Notes under the pieces: model-generated
The model's input: only the letters and a program-made list of their open reading frames with translations
The model's database searches: none
Told to the model about the DNA's origin: nothing
Shown: one piece after another, positions 38,264-48,031 of the stretch
Layout: each line of letters opens with the position of its first letter
Numbering within the stretch: the stretch's first letter is position 1
Translations under genes and position numbers: made by a program
Assembly (NCBI RefSeq): GCF_000820085.1
Contig: NZ_CDBN01000073.1
Coordinates: 1 to 64,000, forward strand
Direction of reading: 5' to 3'
DNA length: 64,000 bases
From: Aeromonas sanarellii
GTDB lineage: Bacteria; Pseudomonadota; Gammaproteobacteria; Enterobacterales; Aeromonadaceae

Positions 38264-39640
38264 ATGTATAGCCGTTTGATTACCCCGGAGCGGATCCACC
38301 CCTGGGGCGATGACGACCTGCTGGAGGCGACCGAGCAGGATCGCGCCCGCATCGTGCAGGCGGCACCGGTGCGCCGGCTGCAGCAGAAGACCCAGGTCTT
38401 CCCCCTCGACGTGAAGGCCTCGGTGCGCAGCCGCCTCACCCACTCCCTGGAGGTGCAGGAGACCGGCCGCCAGATCAGCCGGCGCATCCTGGCGGCCCTG
38501 CCCCCGGGGTCGGTTTGCGAGGGGGCCTTTATCAATCTGGTGGAGATGTCCTGCCTGCTGCACGACGTCGGCAACCCGCCGTTTGGCCACTTCGGGGAGC
38601 AGGTGATGAGCCAGTGGCTGGCGCAGGAGCTGGACAGTCTCTTTGCCCGTGCCCACGACCAGTTGCCGAGTGCCCAGTGGGCAACGCTTCGCCAGGATCT
38701 GCTGGTGTTTGACGGCAACGCCCAGAGCCTGCGGCTGGTGCACAGCCTGCACGAGCTGAACCTCACCCTGGGCCAGCTGGCGGCCCTGTGCAAATACCCG
38801 CAGCAACCCCAACCCGGGCTGCACAGCCCCCAGGGCTATGGCCAGCATCACGGCTGGGCCAGCAAACGCGGCATCTTCTTCAGCGAGCAGCCCCTCTACC
38901 GGGCCCTGGGCGAGAGTCTGGGGCTGGCGCCGGGATGCCGCCATCCGCTGGTCTACATCATGGAGGCGGCGGACGACATCTCCTACTGCATCGCCGATCT
39001 GGAGGATGCGGTGGACAGGCGCATCCTCACCCAGGGCGAGCTGCTGGCGGCGCTGAGGGCAGCGGATGAGAGCGACTACATGACCACCCTGCTCGATGAG
39101 GCCCTCGCCTCTGGCCGCGGCTTCTTCCCCCATTTCCGCCATCGGCTGACCCGGGATCTGGTGGCGCTGGCGGCCCACACCTATGTGAGCGAGCACGACG
39201 AGATCCTGAGCGGTGCCTACCCCAGGGCGCTGCTGCACGGCCAGGCCCCGGCGGCCAGGGTGCTGGATGTGCTCAAACAAGTCGCGAAGGCGCAGGTGTT
39301 CATGCGCCCCGAGGTGGAGGCGCTGGAGCTGGAGGGCTATGCCGCCCTGCGCGGCGTGCTCTCCACCTATGCCTGCCTGCTGGCCCTGCCCGCCAGCCAG
39401 TTCGAGCGGCTGCTGGCCGGCGACGGCGGGAGCGAGCTCTTCTTCGCCCGCCGCCTGTATCACAGGCTCTCCGCCCGCCACCTCAAGGCGTACCGGCTGG
39501 CGGTGGCGAGCCGGGATCCGCGCTTTCACGAGGGGGCCGAGCAGGAGTGGTACTACCGGGTGCGGCTGCTGCTCGACTATGTGAGCGGCATGACGGATAC
39601 CTATGCGCTGGAGGAGTTCCGGCTGCTGTCCGGGATATGA
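38264..39640 (+). CDS. dgt: Deoxyguanosinetriphosphate triphosphohydrolase-like protein
   Basis: A 458-residue HD-domain enzyme that hydrolyses dGTP to deoxyguanosine and triphosphate. Metal ligands are in SRLTHSLEVQ (His) and LLHDVGNPPFGHFGE (His-Asp), with a further DDISYCIADLEDA block containing the Asp of the HD site. AAGGAG precedes the ATG, 33 bases after arcB, so the two may be cotranscribed. Its activity would balance dNTP pools with the RNR. Confidence 0.85.
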   Translation: MYSRLITPERIHPWGDDDLLEATEQDRARIVQAAPVRRLQQKTQVFPLDVKASVRSRLTHSLEVQETGRQISRRILAALPPGSVCEGAFINLVEMSCLLHDVGNPPFGHFGEQVMSQWLAQELDSLFARAHDQLPSAQWATLRQDLLVFDGNAQSLRLVHSLHELNLTLGQLAALCKYPQQPQPGLHSPQGYGQHHGWASKRGIFFSEQPLYRALGESLGLAPGCRHPLVYIMEAADDISYCIADLEDAVDRRILTQGELLAALRAADESDYMTTLLDEALASGRGFFPHFRHRLTRDLVALAAHTYVSEHDEILSGAYPRALLHGQAPAARVLDVLKQVAKAQVFMRPEVEALELEGYAALRGVLSTYACLLALPASQFERLLAGDGGSELFFARRLYHRLSARHLKAYRLAVASRDPRFHEGAEQEWYYRVRLLLDYVSGMTDTYALEEFRLLSGI

Positions 39641-39662
39641 GGGGGCCTCGCCCGGACGGCCT

Positions 39663-39680
39663 CCCACCCATATGGGTGGG
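39663..39680. repeat. Perfect 18-bp palindrome after dgt
   Basis: CCCACCCATATGGGTGGG, 22 bases after the dgt stop and about 75 before the next small gene, not followed by T residues. Possibly a protein site for the downstream promoter. Confidence 0.5.
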
Positions 39681-39756
39681 GGAGAGATTGCGTAAAATTC
39701 GGTGTTTTTTTACACTGTGGCAACTTGTTCAACTTTCACACGGTAAGGAGACGAAT

Positions 39757-39849
39757 ATGCAACATTCCATGTTCAACGTTGCGTTCGATCGCTGCTCTGG
39801 CAGCGCGAAGACTCGTGCTCTTTATTCGCCGCGTGGAGGGAACAGGTAA
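39757..39849 (+). CDS. Predicted 30-residue peptide, unknown
   Basis: Starts MQHSMFNVAFDRCSGSAKTR and is basic at the C-terminus. AAGGAG lies seven bases before the ATG, an ideal ribosome site, and a plausible promoter precedes it. It is 83 bases upstream of a DUF1127-like gene, so it could be a leader peptide or a small protein in its own right. Confidence 0.5.
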   Translation: MQHSMFNVAFDRCSGSAKTRALYSPRGGNR

Positions 39850-39932
39850 CACCTGCTTTTCCATCACCCGCGGTTGTCCCGCAGGGTGATCACCTCTCTC
39901 CGGGGGAACCGCACGTTCAACTGGAGAATATC

Positions 39933-40136
39933 ATGTCTATCGAACTCACCCTGCTGCGCCACGTCGAGACCCTGGTTCAAAAACGGATCACCCGGCTGGA
40001 GCGTCGCGTCAGCTATCTGCATCTCTCCCCGGCCCTGCTCAAAGACATCGGGCTGGAGGGGCAAAACGTGCAGATCGCCCACATCCGTGAGCGGGAGTTT
40101 CAAACCGGTTTCCGGCTCGGGAATCGAATAACCTGA
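39933..40136 (+). CDS. Small basic protein resembling DUF1127/YjiS
   Basis: A 67-residue protein, MSIELTLLRHVETLVQKRIT followed by a basic helix and LSPALLKDIGLEGQNVQ; the LLKDIGL motif is the hallmark of DUF1127 small proteins, several of which bind RNA in other bacteria. TGGAGA is the ribosome site. A strong terminator follows. Function not established; likely cotranscribed with the 30-residue ORF. Confidence 0.7.
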   Translation: MSIELTLLRHVETLVQKRITRLERRVSYLHLSPALLKDIGLEGQNVQIAHIREREFQTGFRLGNRIT

Positions 40137-40166
40137 GGGGAGGGGGCTCAGCCCCCGACCTCGCGG

Positions 40167-40197
40167 ATGGCAGGCCTGGGCCTGCCATTTTTCTTTT
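40167..40197 (+). terminator. Terminator after the DUF1127-like gene
   Basis: ATGGCAGGCC/GGCCTGCCAT-type hairpin with TTTTTCTTTT; a second hairpin (GGGGGCTCAGCCCCC) precedes it. Confidence 0.85.
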
Positions 40198-40280
40198 CTG
40201 CCGTGAATGGCCTCAAATTATGTGTCGCACACAGGGCCAAACACTCTATGATCCCCCTCCAGTCTGTAAGGGAGCTGATT

Positions 40281-43200
40281 ATGTTCTGCCGCTGCTGTCG
40301 CCTCATCCTGTTGTGCTGGTTGACCTGCTGGAGCCTGGTGGCGACGGCCCATTCGTCGCAGCTGGACGCAAGCGCCTTCACGCCGGCGGAGCAGGCCTGG
40401 CTCGCAACCCACCACGAGCTGGTGATCGGCATGCCGGCGACGGCCTGGCCCCCTTATGTCTATACCGATGGCCGTGGCAACTTCACCGGCCCCCTGAATG
40501 AGTTCGCCTCCCAGATTGCAGGCAGGCTGGGGCTGGGGGTGCGCTACCGGGCCTATGCCAACAATGCGGGGCTCCAGCAGGCCTTGATGGACGGCGAGGT
40601 CGACATGCTGATCGGCGTGGCGCCTAGCCCGACCCGCACACTGCGGATGCGGTTCACCTCCGAGCTGATGGCGCTGCCTCGCGCCATCCTGCTGACGGGA
40701 GGGCGGGAGAGCCTCTCCCTGGAGGAGGCCTACGGCGTGCGCTGGGTCTGCGTCTTCGGCGTCAGCGCCTGCGACGAGTTGCAGCGCCTCGGCATCTCGA
40801 ATCTGGTCACGGTCGACAGCCGGGACGAGGCGGTCTTCCTGCTCAAGGAGGGAAAGGCGGACGCCTATCTGGCCGAGTTGCCCATGCTGAGCCGTCTGCA
40901 GGTCATGGCGGGCATGACGCTGGTCACGGTGGACTGGATGAGGGATACCTCCCTCGCCATGGCGGTCGCGCCGGAGGGAGACGTCCTGCAGGGATTGCTG
41001 GAGCGGGCCCTCGACGACATCTCTGCACTGGAGCGGCGCAGCATCCTGGAGGCGGGGGGCATCCTGGATTACGCCCTGGTCAAAGGAAACAGGGAGATCG
41101 TCTTCAGCCCGCAGGAGCAGGCGTGGTTGCAGGCGCACCCGGTGATCCGGTACGGTGTCGCCCCCAACTGGCCCGGCATGAGCGAGATCGACGAGCGGGG
41201 GCGTCTCAAGGGGTTCATTGCCGAGCTGCTGGCGATGATGAGTCAGCGTGCCGGGCTCCAGTTTACCCTGGTGCCGACCGAAAGCTGGACCCAGAGCCTG
41301 GCGCTGTTCCAGGCCCGCAAGCTGGATCTCATCCCGGCCATGACGCCGACCGCTGAGCGTCAGCAGTTTGCCCGCTTCACCCCCAATTATGCCTCCCTCA
41401 ACTGGGTGGTTGTGGCCAGGAAGGGGATGGAAGAGTTGACCAGCCCCAAGGACTTGAAAGGGCACTCCGTGGGCATGGTGGGGGGCTCGGTGGAAAAAAT
41501 GCTGCTGACCGAGGTGGGGGCCGTCTCCGTCCCGGTGGCCAGCGATCCCGAGCTGCTGCCGCTGCTGGATCGGCAACAGGTCGACTATGTGCTGATGGGG
41601 ATGACCACCCTGGAGCAGTCGTTGAAGAAGGGATTCAGCGATCGCTATCAGGTGGTGTATTCCGGCAACGATCTGCGGGTGCCCGTCGCCATGGCGACCC
41701 AGCGGCAGGATCCCATGCTGCAGCAGATCCTGACCAAGGTGTTGCTTGCCATCCCTCCGGAGGAGCTGACCGCCCTGGAGAAGAAGTGGCTCTCCCTGAC
41801 CATACAGACGGGGCTGGATCCGCAGAAGGTGCTGCTCTGGTCTTCCCTCGGTGGCGGACTCTTCCTGCTCAGCCTCCTGCTGTTCCTGGGGTGGAACCGG
41901 ACGCTGCGCCGTCAGGTCAGCCAGCGACGGGAGGTGGAGCGGCGGCTCGAGGAGCAGCTTGCGTTCGTCCAGATGATGCTCGACGCCCTGCCAAACCTGG
42001 TGGTGCTGACCAACGAGCACTACGAGGTCGCGATGACGAACCGGGCATACCGGCAGATGTTCCTGGGCGGGGAAAACCTGATGGGCTCCTATGAGCGGCT
42101 GCTCAAGGATCGGCTGCCGGAGGCGATCCGGGCCAGAGTCGTGGAGGAAGATGCCAGGGTGTGGGAGAGCGGGGAGGAGTTTCATGGCCGTGGTGAGCTC
42201 CTGCGCGATGACGGCAGCCTGCACCAGATGATCTACACCAAGCGGCTGTTCGTGGGGCCGGACGGCAAGCGGCTCGGGATCCTGACCGTGCTGACCGATG
42301 TGACCGAGCTGGAGCAGGCGCGGTTCGCGGCCCAGGAGGCGCAGACCCGGCTCACCCAGATCACCGACAGCATGCCGGGGCTGGTCTACCAATACCACTG
42401 GCTGGGACCGGGCAACGGGCGCTTCCTCTACACCTCGCAGGGGCTGAAGGAGATGGTGGGTTATGACATGGATCCCGTCGGGGAGAAGGTGACCGGGGCC
42501 GCCATCCTGGGGTTGACGGGGCAGGCCCATCAGGAGTTCGTGGCCACAGTGGAGCGCCATGCCAGGGCCATGGAGCCGCTGGATCTCGAGGTGGAGATCC
42601 AGCGCCAGGGACAATCGGGCTATCTGCAGATCCGGGGGCACTTCGTGCACCAGGAGGGGCTCGAAGGGGTGGTGCTGAACGGGGTGGTGCAGGACATCAC
42701 CAAGTTGAAGCGCCAGGAGCTGGAGCTGCGCCAGGCCAGGCGGGTGGCGGAGGAGGCGACCCAGGCGCGCAGCCGCTTCCTCGCCACCATGAGCCATGAG
42801 CTGCGAACCCCCATCTCCGGCATGCACGGCATGCTGGAGCTGCTGCAGATGAGCGCCCTCGACGACGACCAGCGCTACATGCTGCGCAACATCTCGACCT
42901 CCACCAACCACCTGCTCTACCTGGTCAACGATATCCTGGACTTCTCCAAGATGGAGGCGGGGCAGTTGCAACTGCATCCCCATCGCTGCCGGCTGACCTC
43001 GGTGATCTGCGACGTCATCCGGGGGCATGCCGCCCATGCCTATGGCAAAGGGCTCAATGTGACGCTGGCATGGGGGCGGGAGGTGCCGGATCAGGCCAGC
43101 ATCGATGGGGTGCGGGTGGGGCAGGTTGTCTCCAACCTGCTGAGCAATGCGGTGAAGTTCACCGAGGCGGGAGGGGTGGCCATCCAGGTGGCCTACCAGG

Positions 43201-44549
43201 ATCACAGGCTGACCCTGAGGGTGCGGGACACGGGGATCGGCATCGCGGGGGAGAAGCAGGACAACCTCTTCATCCCGTTCAGGCAGGTGGAGTCAGACAT
43301 CAACCGGCGCTTCGGCGGGACCGGGCTCGGACTCGCCATCTGTCATCAGCTGACCCAGAGGATGGGGGGCAGCCTGACCCTGGAGAGCGAGCCCGGGGTG
43401 GGGACCACGGTGACCTTTGCCATTCCGCTGGTCGACTGCCAGTGGGACGCGCCGCCGCTGGCCGAGCAGGCGTGGTGGTGGTTCGGTGAGGACGAGGCGC
43501 TGCCGGCCATGATGGCGCGCTTCGGTGCCCGGCTGCACCGGCTGACGGCCAGCCAGTGGCAGCAGCCCATCGAGGGCTACCTGCTGGCCCAGGAACGCAC
43601 TCTGGAGCAGGCCCTGGGCAGCGACTGGCTGGCGCATTTGCAGCGCTCTTCGCTCAAGGGCATAGTACTCTCGCACCATGAGGCGCTGCGCGGACGCATG
43701 GGGAGCGACGCCTGGTGGCGACTCGGTCAGTCTCCCCTCTATCCCGACCTGCTGCTGGAGACCTGCCATCAGCTGTCGAGCCAACGGTCCAGCGAGGCGG
43801 CCAGGGTTCAGGGGGAGGCGCTCAGGGGGCGGGTGCTGGTGGCGGACGATCACCCCGTCAACCGGGCGCTGCTGACCCGCCAGCTCGCCATCCTGGGGCT
43901 CGAGTCCGAGGTGGTGGAGGATGGGGAGCAGGCGCTGCTCGCCTGGCAGGGGCAGGGGTTTGCCCTGCTGCTGACGGACTGCCACATGCCGGTAATGGAT
44001 GGCTATGCATTGGCACGCTCCTTGCGAGAGGCTGGTGACCAGACGCCCATCATAGGCGTCACCGCCGATACGTCGGAGGAGGCCAGCCAGCAGATGCGGG
44101 AGGCGGGCATGAACGATATGCTGTTCAAGCCCTACAGCCTGGATGCGTTGCGCCAGATCCTGGTGCGCTGGCTGCCGGCCCGGGAGCCCCGGCCAATGGC
44201 CTCCCGGCAAGCCAGGGTTCAGGTGCCGGGCATAAGCTGGTTGACCCTGTTCGGGGACGAGGAGGTGGCCCGCAGCATGGCTGCCGAATACCTGGAAGCC
44301 AATGAGCAGGACAGCGAGGACATGAGGCAGGCCCTGGCCAGGCAGGATAGCCAGGCGCTGGTGGAGACGGCCCATCGCATCAAGGGCGCCGCCCGCATGG
44401 TGGGGCAGCAGGCATTGGCAGAGGAGGCCGCCCGGCTGGAGGCGGCGGCCAGGTTGAAGCAGTGGGACAGACTCGACGAGCTGGCCCTGGCAGTACAGGC
44501 ATTGATGAACGGGATCAGAGGTGAAACGGGGTTATGGCTAGATGAATAG
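40281..44549 (+). CDS. BvgS/EvgS-type multidomain hybrid sensor histidine kinase
   Basis: A 1422-residue membrane sensor. Order: signal peptide (1-23), two periplasmic SBP_bac_3 Venus-flytrap domains (about 33-260 and 280-500), one transmembrane segment (~515-540), two PAS domains (~560-690, 700-815), HisKA with His839 (MSHELRTPISG), HATPase, receiver Asp1233 (LLTDCHMPVMDG) and Hpt His1365 (TAHRIKGAAR). All phosphorelay residues are present. AAGGGAG sets the ATG at 40281. It overlaps the REC-EAL gene by eight bases, so the EAL protein is the likely output, as in Pseudomonas RocS-RocR. The ligand is unknown. Confidence 0.88.
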   Translation: MFCRCCRLILLCWLTCWSLVATAHSSQLDASAFTPAEQAWLATHHELVIGMPATAWPPYVYTDGRGNFTGPLNEFASQIAGRLGLGVRYRAYANNAGLQQALMDGEVDMLIGVAPSPTRTLRMRFTSELMALPRAILLTGGRESLSLEEAYGVRWVCVFGVSACDELQRLGISNLVTVDSRDEAVFLLKEGKADAYLAELPMLSRLQVMAGMTLVTVDWMRDTSLAMAVAPEGDVLQGLLERALDDISALERRSILEAGGILDYALVKGNREIVFSPQEQAWLQAHPVIRYGVAPNWPGMSEIDERGRLKGFIAELLAMMSQRAGLQFTLVPTESWTQSLALFQARKLDLIPAMTPTAERQQFARFTPNYASLNWVVVARKGMEELTSPKDLKGHSVGMVGGSVEKMLLTEVGAVSVPVASDPELLPLLDRQQVDYVLMGMTTLEQSLKKGFSDRYQVVYSGNDLRVPVAMATQRQDPMLQQILTKVLLAIPPEELTALEKKWLSLTIQTGLDPQKVLLWSSLGGGLFLLSLLLFLGWNRTLRRQVSQRREVERRLEEQLAFVQMMLDALPNLVVLTNEHYEVAMTNRAYRQMFLGGENLMGSYERLLKDRLPEAIRARVVEEDARVWESGEEFHGRGELLRDDGSLHQMIYTKRLFVGPDGKRLGILTVLTDVTELEQARFAAQEAQTRLTQITDSMPGLVYQYHWLGPGNGRFLYTSQGLKEMVGYDMDPVGEKVTGAAILGLTGQAHQEFVATVERHARAMEPLDLEVEIQRQGQSGYLQIRGHFVHQEGLEGVVLNGVVQDITKLKRQELELRQARRVAEEATQARSRFLATMSHELRTPISGMHGMLELLQMSALDDDQRYMLRNISTSTNHLLYLVNDILDFSKMEAGQLQLHPHRCRLTSVICDVIRGHAAHAYGKGLNVTLAWGREVPDQASIDGVRVGQVVSNLLSNAVKFTEAGGVAIQVAYQDHRLTLRVRDTGIGIAGEKQDNLFIPFRQVESDINRRFGGTGLGLAICHQLTQRMGGSLTLESEPGVGTTVTFAIPLVDCQWDAPPLAEQAWWWFGEDEALPAMMARFGARLHRLTASQWQQPIEGYLLAQERTLEQALGSDWLAHLQRSSLKGIVLSHHEALRGRMGSDAWWRLGQSPLYPDLLLETCHQLSSQRSSEAARVQGEALRGRVLVADDHPVNRALLTRQLAILGLESEVVEDGEQALLAWQGQGFALLLTDCHMPVMDGYALARSLREAGDQTPIIGVTADTSEEASQQMREAGMNDMLFKPYSLDALRQILVRWLPAREPRPMASRQARVQVPGISWLTLFGDEEVARSMAAEYLEANEQDSEDMRQALARQDSQALVETAHRIKGAARMVGQQALAEEAARLEAAARLKQWDRLDELALAVQALMNGIRGETGLWLDE

Positions 44550-45753
44550 TGCACGGCATGAGTGGGTGATCATGGTGGTGGAAGATCACAACTTCCAGCG
44601 CAAGGCCCTGATGCACCAGATCCGCGGGCTTGGCTACCCCCACCTGCTGGAGGCCCAGGACGGGGAGGAGGCGCTGGCCCAGTGCCAGCATCACCAGGTG
44701 GACATCCTGTTCTGCGATCTGCGCATGCCCGGCATGGATGGCATGGCCCTGCTGCGTCGCCTCTCCCTCGGCGGGTTTCGCGGCGGCATAGTGCTGTGCA
44801 GCGCCCTGGAGGATGACGTGGTGGATGCGGTGCTGCGCATGAGCCGGGCCTATGGCCTGCAGGTGCTGGGGCGCATCGACAAGCCCGCCTCCGATCAGCA
44901 GATAGCGCAGATGATCGGCGCCTGGCGCCCCCAGCAGGTGCGCAGTCAGGAGGAGGACGGCTTCCAGCTCACCCTGGACGATCTGTGCCGCGCCCTGGAG
45001 CAGGATCAGCTGCTGCCCTGGTATCAGCCCAAGGTGAGCTTCGACAACGGGCGCTGGACCGGCATGGAGGCGCTCGCCCGCTGGCAGCACCCCCTCTACG
45101 GCCTCATCTCCCCGGCCCGTTTCATTCCGCTGGCGGAACACAACGGGCTCATCGACCCGCTCACCGAGGTGATCATCGGCAAGGCGCTGCGCGATGGTCA
45201 CCTCTGGGAGCAGACCGGACTCTCGCTGAACCTGTCGATGAACCTCTCCACCACCTCGCTGATCGAGGGGGATCTGTGCAACACCCTGCTCAGCCACTGC
45301 CAGCGCTGGAGCATCAACCCCGAGCTCATCACCCTGGAGGTGACCGAGAGCGCCTTCGTCAAGGATCTCGGCAAGTCGCTGGAGGTGCTGACGCGCCTGC
45401 GCATGCACGGCTTTGGCCTCTCCATCGACGACTTCGGCACAGGCTACTCCTCCATGCAGCAGCTCGCCCTGCTGCCCTTCACCGAGTTGAAGCTGGACAG
45501 ATCCTTCGTCGATCGCTGCTACGAGGATCCCTCCCGCCTTGCCATCATCGAATCCAGCATCGAGCTGGCGCGCAAGCTGGGGTTGAAATCGGTGGCCGAA
45601 GGGGTCGAGGACGAGGCCACCTGGCAACTGCTGGCGAGGCTCGGATGCGATCAGTGCCAGGGGTTCTTCTCCGCCCGTCCCATGCCCCGCGAGGAGCTGA
45701 GCGTCTGGTATGAGAGCTGGCTGGCACGGCTACCCACGCTGATCAGGCGCTAA
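44542..45753 (+). CDS. Response regulator with EAL domain (RocR-like c-di-GMP phosphodiesterase)
   Basis: A 403-residue protein: receiver domain with phosphoacceptor Asp59 ([12 protein letters not shown]) and EAL domain from about 145. Catalytic features are intact: EAL at 176-178, the NLSMNLS metal asparagine, [20 protein letters not shown] and EGVE. It should degrade c-di-GMP when phosphorylated by the adjoining sensor, with which it overlaps. RocR of Pseudomonas has the same design; the RocA-type DNA-binding regulator of that system is missing here. Confidence 0.88.
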   Translation: MNSARHEWVIMVVEDHNFQRKALMHQIRGLGYPHLLEAQDGEEALAQCQHHQVDILFCDLRMPGMDGMALLRRLSLGGFRGGIVLCSALEDDVVDAVLRMSRAYGLQVLGRIDKPASDQQIAQMIGAWRPQQVRSQEEDGFQLTLDDLCRALEQDQLLPWYQPKVSFDNGRWTGMEALARWQHPLYGLISPARFIPLAEHNGLIDPLTEVIIGKALRDGHLWEQTGLSLNLSMNLSTTSLIEGDLCNTLLSHCQRWSINPELITLEVTESAFVKDLGKSLEVLTRLRMHGFGLSIDDFGTGYSSMQQLALLPFTELKLDRSFVDRCYEDPSRLAIIESSIELARKLGLKSVAEGVEDEATWQLLARLGCDQCQGFFSARPMPREELSVWYESWLARLPTLIRR

Positions 45754-45790
45754 TTCAGGGCAGGATGCCCGCAGTCACACAAGGATGGCC

Positions 45791-47767
45791 ATGAAACTAT
45801 CAAGCAAGCTGTTGTTGAGCTTCTGTTTTATCAATCTGCTCATCATTCTCTCGTCGACCCTCGTCTACCATCAGCTCGGCCGGATTGAGGGCTCGCAGGA
45901 TGCCTTGCTGGCCCAGGCCCTGCCCGCCCTGCAGCGGGACGAGGCGAGCCAGAAGGCGCTGATCGCCACCGTCTCCTCCCTGCGTGGCTACCTCATCCTC
46001 GGCAAGGACCCAGCCCAGTCGGCGCGCCTGAAACAGGAGTGGGAAGGGGCCTGGCGGCTCATCGAGCGGCAGTCGTTCACCCCGGATTTGACCCGCTCCC
46101 TGAGGGGCTTCAAGGAGGCGCAGGAGAAGGTCTGGGCCCTGGCCCATACCGAGGATAACCTGCCTGCCCACACCCTGATGCTGCTGGAGGCGGGCCCCCT
46201 GGCGGAGGCCGCCCTGGACCAGCTGCAATCCATTGCCAACGAAGAGGTGGCGACCCCGCAGGATCAGCTGCCAGGGGATCGCCGCCTGCTGCTCAAGCAG
46301 GTGGGGGATGCCTACAACGGCCTGGCCAATGCCCTCTCCGCCCTGCGGGATTTTCTCATCTCGGGGGAGAAGGCGTATCGCGAAAAGTACCAGGACTACT
46401 ACCAGTTCCATCTGCAGCGGGTGGCCGAGATCAAGCAGCAACAGGCCAGCTTTACCGAGGCGCAGAAGGGGCTGTGGACGCTGTTCGAGGAGATGTCCGC
46501 CCCCTTCGCCGAGCTGGTCGGCCAGGTGATCGAGAAGCGCCAGGCGCCGGACTGGGACAGGGCCAACCACCTGATGGCCACCGAGATAGAGCCCGCCCTG
46601 ACCCGGCTCGCCGACCAGCTGGCGGCCCAGGTGACCCATACCCGGGGGGATGTGGACAAGATGGCCGGCGAGATGACCGCGGCCGGCCAGACCATTCATC
46701 GCACCCTGCTGCTGGCGACCACCAGCGTCATCCTGCTTGGTACCCTGGTGGCCCTGCTGTTCAGCCGGCGTCTGACCCGGGAGATTGCCAGCCTGGTGAA
46801 CCGGGCCGGTCAGGTGGCCGATGGCCGCCTGCCGCTCGCCCCCCTGCCGGTGCTGCGCCAGGATGAACTGGGCGGCCTGACGGGCTCCATCAATCGGATG
46901 TCGGCCCAGTTGCGCGAGCTGGTGGGGGAGATCCAGGGGGCGGTCGGTCAGGTGGAGGGGGCCGGCCGCGAGGTCGGCCAGACCACCAACGCCATCGTGG
47001 ACGACCTGGCGAGCCAGAGCCAGAGGCTGGATTCGGTGGCCGCCGCCATCGAGCAGATGTCGGTCAGCACCCGGGATGTGGCCGGCAACATTGCCGACGC
47101 CGCCGGGGCGGCCCGCCAGACCGAACAGCAGGCCAGGCAGGGTGAGCAGGTGCTGGGACGCATGGGGGACACCATGGCGCAGATCGCCGCCATGATCACC
47201 CAGGCGGATCAGGCGATGGCGAAGCTCAGCAGCCAGAGCGAACAGGTGGGGCGCGTCACCGAGGTGATCGCCACCATCGCAGAGCAGACCAACCTGCTGG
47301 CCCTCAACGCTGCCATCGAGGCGGCACGGGCCGGTGAACAGGGGCGCGGCTTTGCGGTGGTGGCCGATGAGGTGAGGCAGCTGGCGAGTCGTACCAGCGC
47401 ATCGACCATGGAGATCAACCAGACCATCGCCAGCATCCAGCAGCAGACCCGGGAGACCGCCGATACCGTGGGCGACGGCACCCGGCTGGTGGCGCAGGGA
47501 CGGGGGGCCCTGGCCTCGGTGACCGAGACCCTGGAGGCGATGACGGCGCTGGTGCAGGACCTCAGCGGCCGGCTCGCGGCCATCGCGGCGGCGACCGAGC
47601 AGCAGTCCAGGGTGGCACAGTCGGTCGCCGGCACGGTGGAAGAGATCGCCGGGCTCAGCCATCAGTCCAGCGAACACAGTCAGCAGGGGGAGCAGATCGC
47701 CGCCAGGTTGACGCGGGAGACGGGCAGGCTGACCTCGGCCATCAGCCGCTTCGCGCTGGATGCCTGA
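45791..47767 (+). CDS. Methyl-accepting chemotaxis protein
   Basis: A 658-residue chemoreceptor. First transmembrane segment at ~8-28, a long helical periplasmic domain of about 270 residues with repeated LRGYLILGK / LRDFLISGE half-sites suggestive of a duplicated four-helix (HBM-like) sensor, second segment near 302-323, HAMP, then a signalling domain with the invariant hairpin [32 protein letters not shown]. No C-terminal CheR-tether pentapeptide. AAGGA supports the ATG at 45791 rather than 45785. It follows the REC-EAL gene by 37 bases, so the sensor, EAL enzyme and receptor may form one unit. Confidence 0.9.
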   Translation: MKLSSKLLLSFCFINLLIILSSTLVYHQLGRIEGSQDALLAQALPALQRDEASQKALIATVSSLRGYLILGKDPAQSARLKQEWEGAWRLIERQSFTPDLTRSLRGFKEAQEKVWALAHTEDNLPAHTLMLLEAGPLAEAALDQLQSIANEEVATPQDQLPGDRRLLLKQVGDAYNGLANALSALRDFLISGEKAYREKYQDYYQFHLQRVAEIKQQQASFTEAQKGLWTLFEEMSAPFAELVGQVIEKRQAPDWDRANHLMATEIEPALTRLADQLAAQVTHTRGDVDKMAGEMTAAGQTIHRTLLLATTSVILLGTLVALLFSRRLTREIASLVNRAGQVADGRLPLAPLPVLRQDELGGLTGSINRMSAQLRELVGEIQGAVGQVEGAGREVGQTTNAIVDDLASQSQRLDSVAAAIEQMSVSTRDVAGNIADAAGAARQTEQQARQGEQVLGRMGDTMAQIAAMITQADQAMAKLSSQSEQVGRVTEVIATIAEQTNLLALNAAIEAARAGEQGRGFAVVADEVRQLASRTSASTMEINQTIASIQQQTRETADTVGDGTRLVAQGRGALASVTETLEAMTALVQDLSGRLAAIAAATEQQSRVAQSVAGTVEEIAGLSHQSSEHSQQGEQIAARLTRETGRLTSAISRFALDA

Positions 47768-47785
47768 CGCCGACCGGGCGGCAAC

Positions 47786-47822
47786 AAAACGGGGCAGACC
47801 GGCGGGTCTGTCCCGTTTTTTT
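47786..47822 (+). terminator. Terminator after the chemoreceptor gene
   Basis: AACGGGGCAGACC/GGTCTGTCCCGTT hairpin followed by eight T residues. Confidence 0.9.
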
Positions 47823-47865
47823 CAGCCCCAAGGCCGGCATGTCAGGTGGTCGATGCCGCCAGTGT

Positions 47866-47888
47866 TCTCCTGATTGAGCAGGGTGACC
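47866..47888 (-). pseudogene. Third, short relic of the rfaH 3' end
   Basis: TCTCCTGATTGAGCAGGGTG (plus-strand reading) is identical to the rfaH segment encoding TLLNQE, 97 bases from copy two. The matching frame continues with different codons. It is the most eroded of the three copies. Confidence 0.75.
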
Positions 47889-47918
47889 CGCGGGGAAGTT
47901 GATCACCGTGGGACGCGG

Positions 47919-48011
47919 TCACTCCAGACGGCGGAAGGTCTGGTTCTCGAAGCTGCTGCAGGTCTCCTGATTGAGCAGGGTGACCAGCAGGCGAAGGGGG
48001 CGCTTCTCGCC
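47919..48011 (-). pseudogene. Second copy of the rfaH 3' end (last ~30 codons)
   Basis: It repeats the end of rfaH at a 113-bp offset. The final 69 bases differ from the real copy at only about two positions and encode the same TLLNQETCSSFENQTFRR tail plus LE and stop; further in, GEKRPLRLLV replaces GEKRAILLV. No start codon or upstream domains, so it is a remnant. Confidence 0.85.
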
Positions 48012-48031
48012 GCGAATCAGACGCTGCGCAG

